Shown here: positions 24,522-35,873 of the stretch, piece after piece
Position numbering within the stretch: the stretch's first letter is position 1
How the letters are laid out: each line of letters begins with the position of its first letter
Assembly: GCA_014843695.1 (NCBI GenBank)
Contig: CM026386.1
Location: 85,216,850-85,280,849 of the forward strand
From: Archivesica marissinica
Lineage: Eukaryota > Mollusca > Bivalvia > Venerida > Vesicomyidae
DNA length: 64,000 nucleotides
Direction: 5' to 3'
Made by a program: the position numbers and the translations under genes
The notes under the pieces: model-generated
What the model was told of the DNA's origin: nothing
Seen by the model: only the letters and a program-made list of their open reading frames with translations
The model's database searches: none

Positions 24522-24806
24522 TGTGTTTATGTTTATTTATCGTCGCTACCCTTTGCCCATATCAGCGACGCCTCCTGAAGAGATTAGTCATTTTACATTT
24601 TTGGAGGAGAGTGCAATGATACAGAGAGAGACCAGAGTCTCCTCTGGTTCTTTTACGTGCACGGTGTAAAGCACCGACACAAGACCTCGGTTTAACGTCC
24701 CATCTGAAAGACTGTTAATTTTATTAGGGTCAGACGGGGGATAGAACCTGCGATCCCTGGATTACCAGTCCAGCATGTTAACCACTGGACTATATATCCG
24801 TCAGTC
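24522..24806 (-). mobile_element. Full-length tRNA-derived SINE
   Basis: On the minus strand the head reads AGTCCAGTGGTTAACATGCT with anticodon-arm-like CTGGACTGGTAATCCAGG and box B GGTTCTATCCCC. The body is as in 4428-4685, ending GCGACGATAAATAAACATAA and (CA)n. It is the most complete copy in the window, about 285 bp, and it interrupts the gypsy remnant. Confidence 0.85.
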
Positions 24807-24829
24807 CCATTTGTGATGATGATGATTCC

Positions 24830-25040
24830 GTTTATTTACCCTCGCCACCGGTAAACCATATGGGCGAGCTAACGTGCTTTCGCACCGTCGATTATTCGAT
24901 GAGGTGAAGTGTTGAGTCGTCGGTGTCTTGTAGAGTGGTGTAGATTGAAGTTTGTAGTTGTAGAGTCCCGTGAAGATTTCGGTCTAAGATGATTAGTTTT
25001 CTCGATAATTATTCCATGTTGGTTGTATCTATGTTGTTTA
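24830..25040. repeat. Partial SINE-like sequence and flank
   Basis: TCGCCACCGGTAAACCATAT and GGGCGAGCTAACGTGC resemble the conserved 3' domain of the other SINEs (ATATGGGCAACCGGTAGCGA in reverse). The relationship is distant. Confidence 0.35.
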
Positions 25041-25240
25041 AGTCCAAGATGATTATGTTCTAGTAGGGTAGTCCAAGATGATTATGTTCTAGTAGGGTAG
25101 TCCAAGATGATTATGTTCTAGTAGGGTAGTCCAAGATGATTATGTTCTAGTAGGGTAGTCCAAGATGATTATGTTCTAGTAGAGTAGTCCAAGATGATTA
25201 TGTTCTAGTAGGGTAGTCCAAGATGATTATGTTCTAGTGC
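25041..25240. repeat. 29-bp minisatellite, about seven units
   Basis: The unit consists of TCCAAGATGATTATGTTC followed by TAGTAGGGTAG. One unit carries TAGAGTAG. A related TCCAAGATGATTATG precedes the array. Confidence 0.95.
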
Positions 25241-26034
25241 AGACCGTGGCTCCGGTAGCCCAAGTAAAGGTGGTTGACGGTCTGGTCGCTGATTGGATGA
25301 AGAAATGAGGTCATCCAGTCGCTGTGAAGGCGCTTCTCCATCGTTGACCCAGTTATGGAGTGATACCAAACGACAGGGTGACATTCCCCGCGCCTGGCAT
25401 CATCTCCCCGACAACAGGGTGACAAGCCCTGTGCCGGTTTCCTGGGTCGGCTCACAGCAGCAAAATGGTTCGGTTGTTCCGTCGTTGTCCACCCCGTTGA
25501 CGCATCCGGGGTCGAGGTCGCATCCCTCCGTCCCCAACGGCCTTCATTGGTAGACAGATAAAAGAGTTCGAGGCGACGGGTGTGCCATCCACTCGAAACG
25601 ATTGCCGTCCTCCTGTCCGGTCACCCGTCGCCTCTTCAGCGCCCCAGTACTAGCTGTCGCTGATCTAGGTAAGTGTAGACACTCCGAAGAGTCGATGCGG
25701 GTCCTCGTCTGTATGCGTCAGCGGCGTGGATTGGTCACTTCGGAACGGTGACACAATCTCCCACTGTGAGCCTATGATGACATCCTTAGGTGGTTCCTTC
25801 CTTTCTTGGCAGGGTGACAGGGCCTGGTCCCTTGTAGGGCCACCCTCCTCACTGTTGGTCACCCCGCAGCAGCATTTATACGGATCTGGCAGTTAGACAT
25901 CTGGTCGTCGGTTGTCACTCAGGGGAGAGTGGATGCCACGACCGTTGTCGCTCCCTCAGGTCCGCTGTCTCGTCGTCCGCTGGAGAAGTATAAGGAGGAG
26001 AGGAAAGATTGAAAAAGCCAGCAACATAGTGTGG
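25241..26034. other. GC-rich unassigned segment running into an assembly gap
   Basis: Composition differs sharply from the flanks. Frames at 25293-25553 (+), 25234-25455 (-) and 25665-25862 (-) are open for 65-86 codons. None shows a motif I recognise, and all are compatible with GC-rich chance frames. It might be the 5' region of a retroelement lying in the gap. Identity is unknown. Confidence 0.35.
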
Positions 26035-27034
26035 NNNNNNNNNNNNNNNNNNNNNNNNNNNNNNNNNNNNNNNNNNNNNNNNNNNNNNNNNNNNNNNNNN
26101 NNNNNNNNNNNNNNNNNNNNNNNNNNNNNNNNNNNNNNNNNNNNNNNNNNNNNNNNNNNNNNNNNNNNNNNNNNNNNNNNNNNNNNNNNNNNNNNNNNNN
26201 NNNNNNNNNNNNNNNNNNNNNNNNNNNNNNNNNNNNNNNNNNNNNNNNNNNNNNNNNNNNNNNNNNNNNNNNNNNNNNNNNNNNNNNNNNNNNNNNNNNN
26301 NNNNNNNNNNNNNNNNNNNNNNNNNNNNNNNNNNNNNNNNNNNNNNNNNNNNNNNNNNNNNNNNNNNNNNNNNNNNNNNNNNNNNNNNNNNNNNNNNNNN
26401 NNNNNNNNNNNNNNNNNNNNNNNNNNNNNNNNNNNNNNNNNNNNNNNNNNNNNNNNNNNNNNNNNNNNNNNNNNNNNNNNNNNNNNNNNNNNNNNNNNNN
26501 NNNNNNNNNNNNNNNNNNNNNNNNNNNNNNNNNNNNNNNNNNNNNNNNNNNNNNNNNNNNNNNNNNNNNNNNNNNNNNNNNNNNNNNNNNNNNNNNNNNN
26601 NNNNNNNNNNNNNNNNNNNNNNNNNNNNNNNNNNNNNNNNNNNNNNNNNNNNNNNNNNNNNNNNNNNNNNNNNNNNNNNNNNNNNNNNNNNNNNNNNNNN
26701 NNNNNNNNNNNNNNNNNNNNNNNNNNNNNNNNNNNNNNNNNNNNNNNNNNNNNNNNNNNNNNNNNNNNNNNNNNNNNNNNNNNNNNNNNNNNNNNNNNNN
26801 NNNNNNNNNNNNNNNNNNNNNNNNNNNNNNNNNNNNNNNNNNNNNNNNNNNNNNNNNNNNNNNNNNNNNNNNNNNNNNNNNNNNNNNNNNNNNNNNNNNN
26901 NNNNNNNNNNNNNNNNNNNNNNNNNNNNNNNNNNNNNNNNNNNNNNNNNNNNNNNNNNNNNNNNNNNNNNNNNNNNNNNNNNNNNNNNNNNNNNNNNNNN
27001 NNNNNNNNNNNNNNNNNNNNNNNNNNNNNNNNNN
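26035..27034. other. Assembly gap (1000 N)
   Basis: Exactly 1000 N, a conventional placeholder, so the real distance is unknown. Long frames spanning it are artefacts. Confidence 1.
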
Positions 27035-28315
27035 CCAGACTCATTTATGACGTCACTAGAAAATATTATGTCCGTGAATGATACAATCCATAAGCTGGAA
27101 CTCATACCCAATCTGATATAGATGCAGTATATAATGAGTGGTGTGGTATTTTAACCAGTAATATGTCTAAGCGCATTCCACATAAGAAATGTCCAAAATC
27201 ATTTAATATTAATAAGAAAAGGCGTACTGGTAAACCATGGTGGAATGATGGATTGACAGAATTGTGATCTGACTTGTATATCTGAACGTAATTGGCTTAA
27301 ATGTAATGTTCATAGTAATAAATCAAATCTTAAATCCATATATGTAAATAAACGTAAATTGTTTGATAGAGATGTGCAAAGAGCTAAACGCACATATTGG
27401 TATCGTACCCAAGAGCAAATACTGAATGACTATAACACCGACCAATCGACGTTTTGGAAACGTATTGGAAAGGTGGGTGTTAGAAGTCATACTAAGTGTA
27501 TACCTATGGAAATTTTAAATGATGATGGCTCAACCACGACCAGCATAGACGCCGTCATTGATCGTTGGAAGGTTGATTTTAGTAAATTGTTTAATGTTGG
27601 TTTCGAACATGCTGATCTAAACCATGTTGACAATACGGGTAGTATGCCCATATATTAAACTGTTCCTAATATCTTCAATGAACGTATATCTATTTTAGAA
27701 GTTAAAACTGCTGTCTGTCGAGCTAATCGTGGTAAAGCCTGTGGTTTTGATAATATACCAGTTGAGGTTTTGAAAAATGATGTTTCTATTGCATTTTTAC
27801 ATGTTTTGTTTAATATGTGTTTTAGTAATGGAACGATGCCTTCGATATGGGGTAAATATGTTATTAACCCCATACCGAAGGCATCCTCCAGTGATCCTCG
27901 TGACCCTTTATCTTATAGAGGCATATCTCTTGCATCATCTATGTATAAACTGTATTGTTCAATAATAAATGAAAGGTTATCTAAGTGGGCGGAGGATAAT
28001 AATAAAATTGTGGATAAACAGAATGGGTTTCGTAAGAAACGTAGCACTGTAGATCTTATTTCTTCTTTAACAAATGTAATTGAAACTTGTAAAAAGTTAA
28101 ATAAGTCAACATTTTGCGCATTTATAGACCTCAAAAAGGCATATGATTCTATTAACCCTTTCCCTCATAATAAAAAGTCATATCAGGTTCTCCAGCCCAA
28201 TACAGTAACTATGTAATAGCTTATCAGCTACCAATAGATAAGAGACCAATAACTGTACCCTGTCCCCATAAGGTATTTCAGGAAAAACTGATAAAATGAC
28301 CCCTGTCATGTTTAA

Positions 28316-29760
28316 AGGCCTGCAGGTTGACCTATATTTGACCTTAAACACACGAGGAATAGCGATACAAATCTGACGGTCGACGCACTAAACACACGAG
28401 GAATAGCGGTACAAATCTGACGGTCGACGCACATCGTATTTGCCACATGCGAGGCCCTGCATGGTATACATCTAATACATGAGCACCACTTATATCTATT
28501 ATGACCCACGTACATATCAGAGGTTATAAATTGCTGAAATTGAAGTTCTGTATTTTTATAGTACTTACAACTGGTATAAACAATTCAACTCCACTTATGG
28601 CCCAAATAAGGCTGGTTGCGCGGGTTAGGTAGCCAGTTCCTGCATTGCTGTACCACACATTCAGGCATCAGTTCCCTCTTATGCCAAGTACAGTCTCCTC
28701 TTCTAGCCGCTACTTTTCTCTCTATATATCTGACATCTTTCCATGCGCCACAATTATATAGCATTGCCCAAAACCTCCTGTATAGAAGCTTTCTCTCATG
28801 TGAATTTAGATTATGCGGTGGACGATTATTAGCAGGCCACCAAAGTTGTTTGTTCTGTTCATTTATTATGCAAGGGGAACACAAGCACAGTGGACACTCA
28901 GCAACACCTTCAGCATGCTGAGGCATAGGGGGAGGTACGTAAGCAGCCTCTGCAACGGGCATGGCGGTGGCTGTTTCTTCTATTTCCATCTCTACGTCCC
29001 AGTTCTTATTTTGCAAGAAAGTCAGCAATTCTTTTCTCTGCTCATCAGTTACATACATTGTTATTTTACTCAATGGCATCTTGTAGAAATCGGCAGAATA
29101 TGTGTAATACTCGTATGTTCAAGAGATTATAATTATAATATTATACATGTACTCATAGCATTCACTGTGATTATTATGTAGCATCAATATCGGTAAACAC
29201 ACACTGACACAGAGAAATATTTAAAATATAACAGAAAACTTGCGAATAATACTGTAGATATATAATTAAATGAAGTATGAAGGTTACCATATAACGAACA
29301 CATATAGTTTATTCATATAAATACATACATATTATATACATACATATTTGATTAGGTCAACACATGAACTGAATTTTGAATTAGATTGCACAGATCACAA
29401 CCATAGCGCACATTATACATGCATACAAATTATCAGTCTCAGTGATTACGCTACGGCTGATGAGGCACCTACATAACATGTAATCTATGTCCCTGGGCTG
29501 ATCTGGATTATGTAGTTTGAATACTCATAACTATCAATTTTCTTTACAATCAATAATATACGTTTACTTAAATTGTCAGGGCCTCATTTTGACTAATTCT
29601 CAGCTCACAGAGTGATCGTGCATATTAACCGTTAGAAAATACCTACATACGCCAAATTATACTGAATGTACTGCTACATTGTTGATACAAGCCACTAATT
29701 ACATGGAACAGGTAGTAAAGTATAAATCTTTACAATTGGACGGGGTCAAACTGCAGGCCT
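28316..29760. mobile_element. Inner TTAA element, 1445 bp, carrying a complete ORF
   Basis: Near-perfect 17-bp TIRs (AGGCCTGCAGGTTGACC against AGGCCTGCAGTTTGACC) are flanked by TTAA at 28312-28315 and 29761-29764. It nests inside the 28156-30795 element. A 44-bp direct duplication (ACACACGAGGAATAGCG ... GACGGTCGACGCAC) lies at 28346-28431. Apart from the TTAA duplications nothing proves the superfamily. piggyBac and Kolobok both use TTAA. Confidence 0.75.
28585..29079 (-). CDS. BALLAST-like (P2X7 C-terminal-like) cysteine-rich protein
   Basis: An intact 164-codon frame from ATG to stop lies wholly inside the inner TTAA element. Residues 1-35 are polar and helical-looking (TDEQRKELLTFLQNKNWDVE), and 40-55 are proline-rich. 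The conserved part runs from about 61: CPLCLCSPC (Cys62, 65, 67, 70), LWWPANNRPPHNLNSHERK (79-97), LYRRFWAMLYNCGAW (99-113), then RYIER and LMPECVVQQCRNWLPNP (137-153) and PYLGHKWS at the end. The order of Cys-rich start, YRRF...G, PxCVV..R..xPNP and Y.GHKW resembles the zinc-binding BALLAST domain of the P2X7 cytoplasmic tail and the many stand-alone relatives in molluscs and cnidarians. The P2X channel part is absent. The role of stand-alone copies is not known to me. Carriage by a transposable element is an observation from its position; whether it aids transposition or was captured is open. Confidence 0.65.
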   Translation of the reverse strand: MPLSKITMYVTDEQRKELLTFLQNKNWDVEMEIEETATAMPVAEAAYVPPPMPQHAEGVAECPLCLCSPCIINEQNKQLWWPANNRPPHNLNSHERKLLYRRFWAMLYNCGAWKDVRYIERKVAARRGDCTWHKRELMPECVVQQCRNWLPNPRNQPYLGHKWS

Positions 29761-31302
29761 TTAACCCTGTTTTCCCTGATAAAAACTTTTTTAATATATT
29801 TATGGTAAGAATAAAAAATTTAGAAAAATAAATGATGTTTTCAACGATATAATTTTTAAAAGAAACTTTTTAGTATTTACTTAGATATGGAGGTGTAAAT
29901 ATTGGACATGCAGGTTTTGGAGAATAATTATTATATTTGACTATATTTGTTTATTTAATAGTTAATAGTGCATGGAAAAGGGCGTGGCAACCTAAGTTGA
30001 TTAAATCAATTTCCTAAATCAATTGGACTTTCTGATTAAAGACTCCACCCACATGGGTTTATTACCCTCTGTTTAGCTGGCAACATTAGCCATTCCATGA
30101 GGCTACAACACACATCCTTTGATATCAACAAGTTCCTAAGACACCGCCCTGTGTATTTCGAACTGGATGCTTCCTGTCAAACTGTTGTCATGCCGACATT
30201 AGTCGGTAATTAGCATTAAAACCTTTGAACCCAAATGTTATTACCATCCGACCATGTATACTGTATAGCAAAAAACATCATGCTTGCATAACATTATGAC
30301 TTACATGCACTTTGATCTATAGCCGTGGTCATACAACAGAAACTTCAAACAAATTTGTTTCGCTAACACCTGCACCCCCCCCCCATCAGGGAACCCATTT
30401 AATGCATCATAATGTCACATGATAAATGTTCTAATTTTAGACCATACGCATGAATTGGCCTTCACTGTGGAAATTTACCAAATACCTAGATATCTTTATG
30501 CAAGCTACAATGGGTTTGCCCTGAGTAATTGCTATTTTTAGATTTATTTTCATTTTAACTTCAGACATTTATAGATAAATACTTGTTGCTTACTGAAACA
30601 TATTTTGACCGCTTTTCTGCCGTATTTAAGTAGCGAAAATGATGGATTTAAAACGGACACGTAGAAACACGTATTTATCAGGTGACTGGTATGGTCGTAT
30701 ATATACGTATATATCAGGTGCCCGATAACACGTAGAAATACGTATATATCAGGTGCCCGATAACACGTAGAAATACGTATATATCAGGGTATGGGTTAAT
30801 AGATGTAAGTTATGGACGCGTTTAACAGATATAGGAATATCTGGAAAACTTCTATTGTCTGTTAAATCATTGTATTCGTCAATATCTGCATGTGTGAGAG
30901 TCAATAATTATCATACAGATTGGTTTGAAGTAAAATGTGAATTACGTCAGGGTTGCATACTGTCTCCTTTGCTGTTTAATTTATACATCAATGACCTTGC
31001 TCTATTTTTGAAATCTTCAGGTAAAGGCATTGTTTGTGACAATGATAAAATATGTATATTGATGTATGCAGATGATATAGTTTTGTTGGCTGATACTACT
31101 GAAGATTTACAGGTTTTACTAAATATGTTGAATAATTGGTGTAAATCAAACAGTATGAATATTAATGTGGCTAAATGTAACGTATTGCACTTCTGCAATT
31201 ATTCAGTTAACAAAACGAATGTAATATTTAAATGTGGGGAAGATGTAATTTCACTATCCGATACTTATGTGTACCTAGGAATGTTACTACATGAACATCT
31301 TG

Positions 31303-32586
31303 CAGGGTTCTAGCCAGGATGACCTGAGTGGTGGGTAAAATGGGCGAGCGCCACAGGCGCGAAGCTGTGCTAGGGGGGTCCCGGATTTTTTTTGAAATAT
31401 AGGTGTCCAGAAATGCCATTTCCTGTATTCTGAGTATAAAATAAGCCATTATTATCTATACCTAATTGTTGTACTTTTTATATGAGAAACAAGAAATGGG
31501 TTACGTTTTAAAGTTCAAACTGAGTGAACATGTCAATGATCAAAAACATTTGCTTTATGCATCCTACCTTTCATTCAATTTACAATTGCATAGATATATC
31601 TCTATTAAAATGAAAACTATTATCAGATTATAAAATAATCGATTTAATTCACCAACATGACTGTGTACACTATGACAGACTATAGTTTGTGCCAGATTGA
31701 ATAGGAACGAGATGTACTGAGACGGAATGGGTACGAGACAGACTAGGTACGGTATGGCCAGGTACCGCACGTCGGCGTGATCAATGTGCTTTCCGTTAGT
31801 TGTTAGGGGCTGACAAACGTCAGAATACTATTGTTTGCAGACGAAATTCAGACAGTTTTTTGTCCGTAGACGATCATAGGTCACTTGCGAAACGCTTTAA
31901 TTTACATTCCCTGGTTAAAATGCAAGCGTCTTTCTATATTTAGACGGTTTGCGGTATCCCAGACTAGCCTTTTAAGCGGGTAATTAATCATACAAAATCT
32001 ATGCCAGTCTGCGTACATCGTCACATTCACGGAAACCAGGGAATTTACGTAACCGAAAATGAAACCAAAACGTGTCTACAAGTACAAGTATAAAATAGAA
32101 TACGTGTATTCACAAAACAAGTGTACACAAAGGTGTCCTAAATATATAGACAGCTAAACTTGCACACATTATTAAAATGTCAAACGATATTTACGTGTTT
32201 AGTGCGGAAAAATCAGTTAAAGATGACTGCAACTTCGGTTTCTTTCCAGGACTAGGCGCAGCCATTTCGCCGCAGCTTCCGTCGTCTGCTAAGCGTAATT
32301 ATGAGACGAGCGCGATGATTGGTTAGCGACTTATCGGTGTTGGTGGTAAAGCCTGTCGATTTCAACCAATGATAATTCGCGTTTTAAATGTGATTAGAGA
32401 AGCACTGTTTATACTGGAAGCCGATAGAATACCCACAACGGCCGATACGACTTGCTTTTCGGAGATTATATTAATTTTTATTTTGACAATTTGAGTGCCG
32501 GGCGGAGGAACCGTTCAGAGTGCCGGCCGGCAATGTCTAGTGGTGGGCACTGCCGCCCACCGCCGCCCACCGTAGCGAGAACCCTG
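31303..32586. mobile_element. Nonautonomous DNA transposon, 1284 bp, inserted in the LINE
   Basis: The ends are CAGGGTTCTAGCC and, reverse-complemented, CAGGGTTCTCGCTACGG. ATCTTG flanks both sides (31297-31302 and 32587-32592). Removing it with one ATCTTG restores the LINE codons HEHLEYAKT. The termini are GC-rich (GGCGCGAAGCTGTGC; GCCGCCCACC repeats at the right). CAG-type ends suggest hAT, but hAT usually duplicates 8 bp; Dada-type elements duplicate 6-7 bp. The superfamily is unresolved. No transposase frame was found. Confidence 0.8.
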
Positions 32587-33524
32587 ATCTTGAGTATGCT
32601 AAGACAGTTAAATATGTGTCACAGAGTGCAAGTCGTGCACTGGGTCTATTGATAGCCAAATGCAAATTGGCGGGAAGTTTTACTTTTGGTGTTTTTACTA
32701 AATTGTTTGATGCACTAGTATGGCCTGTAATTAATTACAGTGCTTGCATATGGGGAGTTAAACGATATTCTTGTATTGAATCGGGGCAAAATCGTGCCAT
32801 GATTTTTTTTCTTGGTGTTGGAAAGTACACTCCCAATACAGCATTGCATGGGGAAATGGGATGGACACCGGCTTATATTAAGCAATGGGAGAGTACCATT
32901 AAATATTACACCAGACGTTCCTACACAAATGAGTGTCGTATTAATAAACGCATTTCACTTTGGGCAGCAGCGTCTGCAGGCTCCGGTTGTAAAAATTGGT
33001 TTTATATAATTGTGTCGAAAGTCAGAGAGTTTAATTTAAATGAATCGTGTGACATATCCCAACCTATTTCTACATCTCTGAATAATAACATTATAAGTGA
33101 ACTTATGTCTTTATATCAGCTAAACTGGTTAGAACAAATTAACAATCCAGTTGGACCATCCAATAAGGGAGGTAACAAACTTAGAAGTTATTGTATGTTC
33201 AAAACTACCTTAGAAACTGAAATGTATTGTAAAATGATACTACCCCCTTCTCACAGAGCTGCGCTCGCAAAGTTTAGATGCGGGATCGCTCCTCTTAGGT
33301 TAGAGACCTGGAGGTATGAGAATATTCCCATCGAAAATAGATTGTGTCCATATTGTAAAACTTCGGTTGAAACTGAAACACATGCTTTGCTGGATTGCTG
33401 TCTGTATAATGATATAAGGGCTGGTCTTGTGTTACAAGCAACCCATATGATACAAATTTTGATAGTTTTGCTGCACATGAAAAGTTTGTATTCTTAATGT
33501 CCAACCAGGAAATGATAAGGTATA

Positions 33525-34939
33525 GGCCTTTCCCGAAAATAGGTAGTCTCCCTTGCGAATTATCTCCCATTGTGACAAGTGCGCATGTGCGAAGAGGTAC
33601 CCGCAACTTCCGGGGACTACTATTCTGCTTTCGATATTCACAAACTAACGGGCTAGACAACATTTGCTTAAGAATTACATAATGAATACTGATAAAGGAA
33701 AGAAACGGTCATTGAAATATTGTTGCATATGCAAAGGAATATATCGTGGTAAAGTTGTGGACGGTAGAACTGTTTCGTTGCACAGATTTCCACAAAACGA
33801 TCAACTGAAACGGGTATAGGTTCAACGATGCAAAACTGTGATGAGAACATTTAAATGGAACGTCAACAAACTACTATGCAGTGAACATTTCTTTGAATTC
33901 AGAGGTCCGACATTTTTGCACACACTTCCATCGATATTTCCTACACAAAATGGACAGAAAAAGGTTTTTTCTACCTCGGTACGAAAGAACGGTGGGTCTA
34001 CTAAGTGCGTGCACATACTGGAAATACTGCTATCACAATCATTATATGTTGCCGTAGCATGAATCTTGGCCGACAGAAACATACAAATACTTCATTTAAG
34101 CAATGCAGCAGGTGTTAACTTGGATAACTGGCTCATCGTATTTATAATTAATCAGATTGATATTGATCAATTAACATATTTAGGCAAACCAAATTCTTCA
34201 TAAAAGTCGACATGATCGAAATGGACAGATTGTAAACGAGACAAGTAGAGCAGATTATTTAATCGAGTATCAGTTTATTACTACACCGTAAATACATCAG
34301 TAATTTTATATCACATTTTCTCATTTTAGTAAATATTAAATACGATATTACAGTGGTATTTTAACAAGTGTGGCCATGTCACGGTTATAGCATGTGAAAT
34401 GATTTATAGGACAAATGTACAGTATGATCTACTAGTACTAAAATCATCTATGGAAATATGGTCAATATCTGTTATCAGGGTTGGCAAGTTTCTTACACAG
34501 ACGTTATTTATACCGTTAATTAACAGATTTTTTACAATTTTTTTACGGACGATCTCGTAAAAAACTAAAGTTTAGAAATAAATATGATATTACTTCAAAA
34601 ACTACTCAAGATATCATCACATTATTTATATATTTGATATATTCAAATTTTCAGTCATTGTATTAGGTGAAGCCACAAATTGAAATATTGTTTCATATGC
34701 AAAGGAATATATCATATTTGTTCAGTAACCATCTGTTGTCGACGTCTTGTATGCCTATTTAACCATTTTTCATCTCTTGTCGGTTCTTGTCTGTGAATAG
34801 GGAGACCGTTAATGTCGAACCCCATGACCACCATTGAGCAATGTGTATGACTAAATAGTCCCCGGAAGTGGAATAACACACAATCAGGGGACATAATCGA
34901 TATTTTACTAGGGGAGATAACCTATTTTCGGGAAAGGCC
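33525..34939. mobile_element. THAP-bearing DNA transposon remnant, 1415 bp, inserted in the LINE
   Basis: Perfect TIRs of at least 20 bp (GGCCTTTCCCGAAAATAGGT) are flanked by TATA at 33521-33524 and 34940-34943. The data fit TATA or TA as target duplication because the end is palindromic (GGCC). Setting it aside restores the LINE codons EMIRYSAKT. A roughly 36-bp block around CATATGCAAAGGAATATATC occurs at 33711 and again at 34681, a sign of internal rearrangement. It contains one THAP exon and no catalytic domain. Confidence 0.85.
33682..34062 (+). pseudogene. THAP-domain exon of a P/Kolobok-type transposase
   Basis: THAP is a C2CH zinc finger that binds DNA, used by P-element and Kolobok transposases and domesticated host proteins. 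From ATG 33682 the frame shows Cys14-x2-Cys17, HRFP (34-37), Trp59, Cys66-x2-His69 followed by Phe70, and LPSIFP at 82-87, matching the AVPTIF-type end of the domain. There are 48 residues between Cys17 and Cys66, within the family's 35-50. A TAG at 33817-33819 replaces the expected conserved Trp after KRV, so the frame is broken by one nonsense codon. A GTACGA donor-like site near 33979 could end the exon. The location inside perfect TIRs supports transposase origin over a host THAP gene. Confidence 0.8.
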
Positions 34940-34988
34940 TATAGTGCCAAAACCTGTTTTAATATCTTAAAAACTAGACAATTCTTTA

Positions 34989-35873
34989 CCGTATTTAGCT
35001 ATGTATAGTGCACACTTTTCATACTGAAATCCTCATCCATTTTATCTACTGCGCATTATACACCAGTACAGAGGACATCAGGACATTTTTTTCCGGACCA
35101 AAATTGACCAATATTTCATGAAATTCGAAAAAACGGCCCCACAGTCATTCTATAATTTGTTACATTCGACAAACGTTATAAACTAGCTATTAAAACCAGT
35201 TGCCGATAGTCTATATAAATAAATGAAATGAATAAGACCACACAATTAGCATATATTGCGTTTATTTTGGCAAACTTTGAAGAATTTAATTGAAATTACT
35301 AAATGCATAAAAAATGGCGATTTGATAACATCACGTTGTTTTATCGTATGTAATATTTCCCGTACTTTTCACGTACTTCGCCGCATAAAGCGACGCTGCC
35401 TTCGTACGATATCATAAGAGGTAAAGAAACTTTGTAATTATAGTTTATTTGATTTAATATACCGTATGTTTTTAAATACGACATGATTAAACACGATGTG
35501 TTGGTTATTTTTACGGGAAATATTTACTATTATTGCATAAAAAAAAAGGCTACACGTGTTGAGAAGTTTGAGCATCTGCTGACATGTTTGAGAACGTGTT
35601 GAGATGTTTGAGAACGATATGCATGTAATTTTCATGAAATCATGCCTGAGTGCGTTACAGTTCCTCGATGAGGTATCTCGAGTGATTAATATAAGTTGTA
35701 AAAATCACGGAGCACAATTTTTAGCGATTCTTGAGAAATGTTAAATTTTGACTTGGAAAATTACGTTTTTCACGTGCGCAGTATACATCGGAACTCAGTT
35801 TTCCCCCCGATTTTCGTGCCAAATCGTGGGTGCGCATTATACACGATAGCGCACTATACATAGCTAAATACGG
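34989..35873. mobile_element. Nonautonomous TA-flanked DNA transposon, copy B (885 bp)
   Basis: This is the same element as 15610-16493, reversed. CCGTATTTAGCTATGTATAG occurs at both ends with TA at 34987-34988 and 35874-35875. It interrupts the last codons of the LINE, which resume as QFFMCK and stop when it is set aside. Confidence 0.9.

Larger units (their letters stand above)
28156..30795. mobile_element. TTAA element (piggyBac-like), 2640 bp, inserted in the LINE
   Basis: TTAA occurs at 28152-28155 and 30796-30799. The ends are CCCTTTCCCTCATAATAAAA on the left and, reverse-complemented, CCCATACCCTGATATATACG on the right. Setting the insert aside restores the LINE codons from YDSIN to RCKLW. 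About 36-bp subterminal repeats (ACACGTAGAAATACGTATAT) occupy 30652-30785. CCCTGTTTTCCCTGATAAAA just after 29764 resembles a terminus, so two adjacent elements are an alternative reading. No piggyBac transposase was seen. Confidence 0.75.

Noticed and set aside
25912..27111. Very long frames spanning 26035-27034 (also 42847-43971, 61763-62813)
   Set aside because: They consist almost entirely of N.
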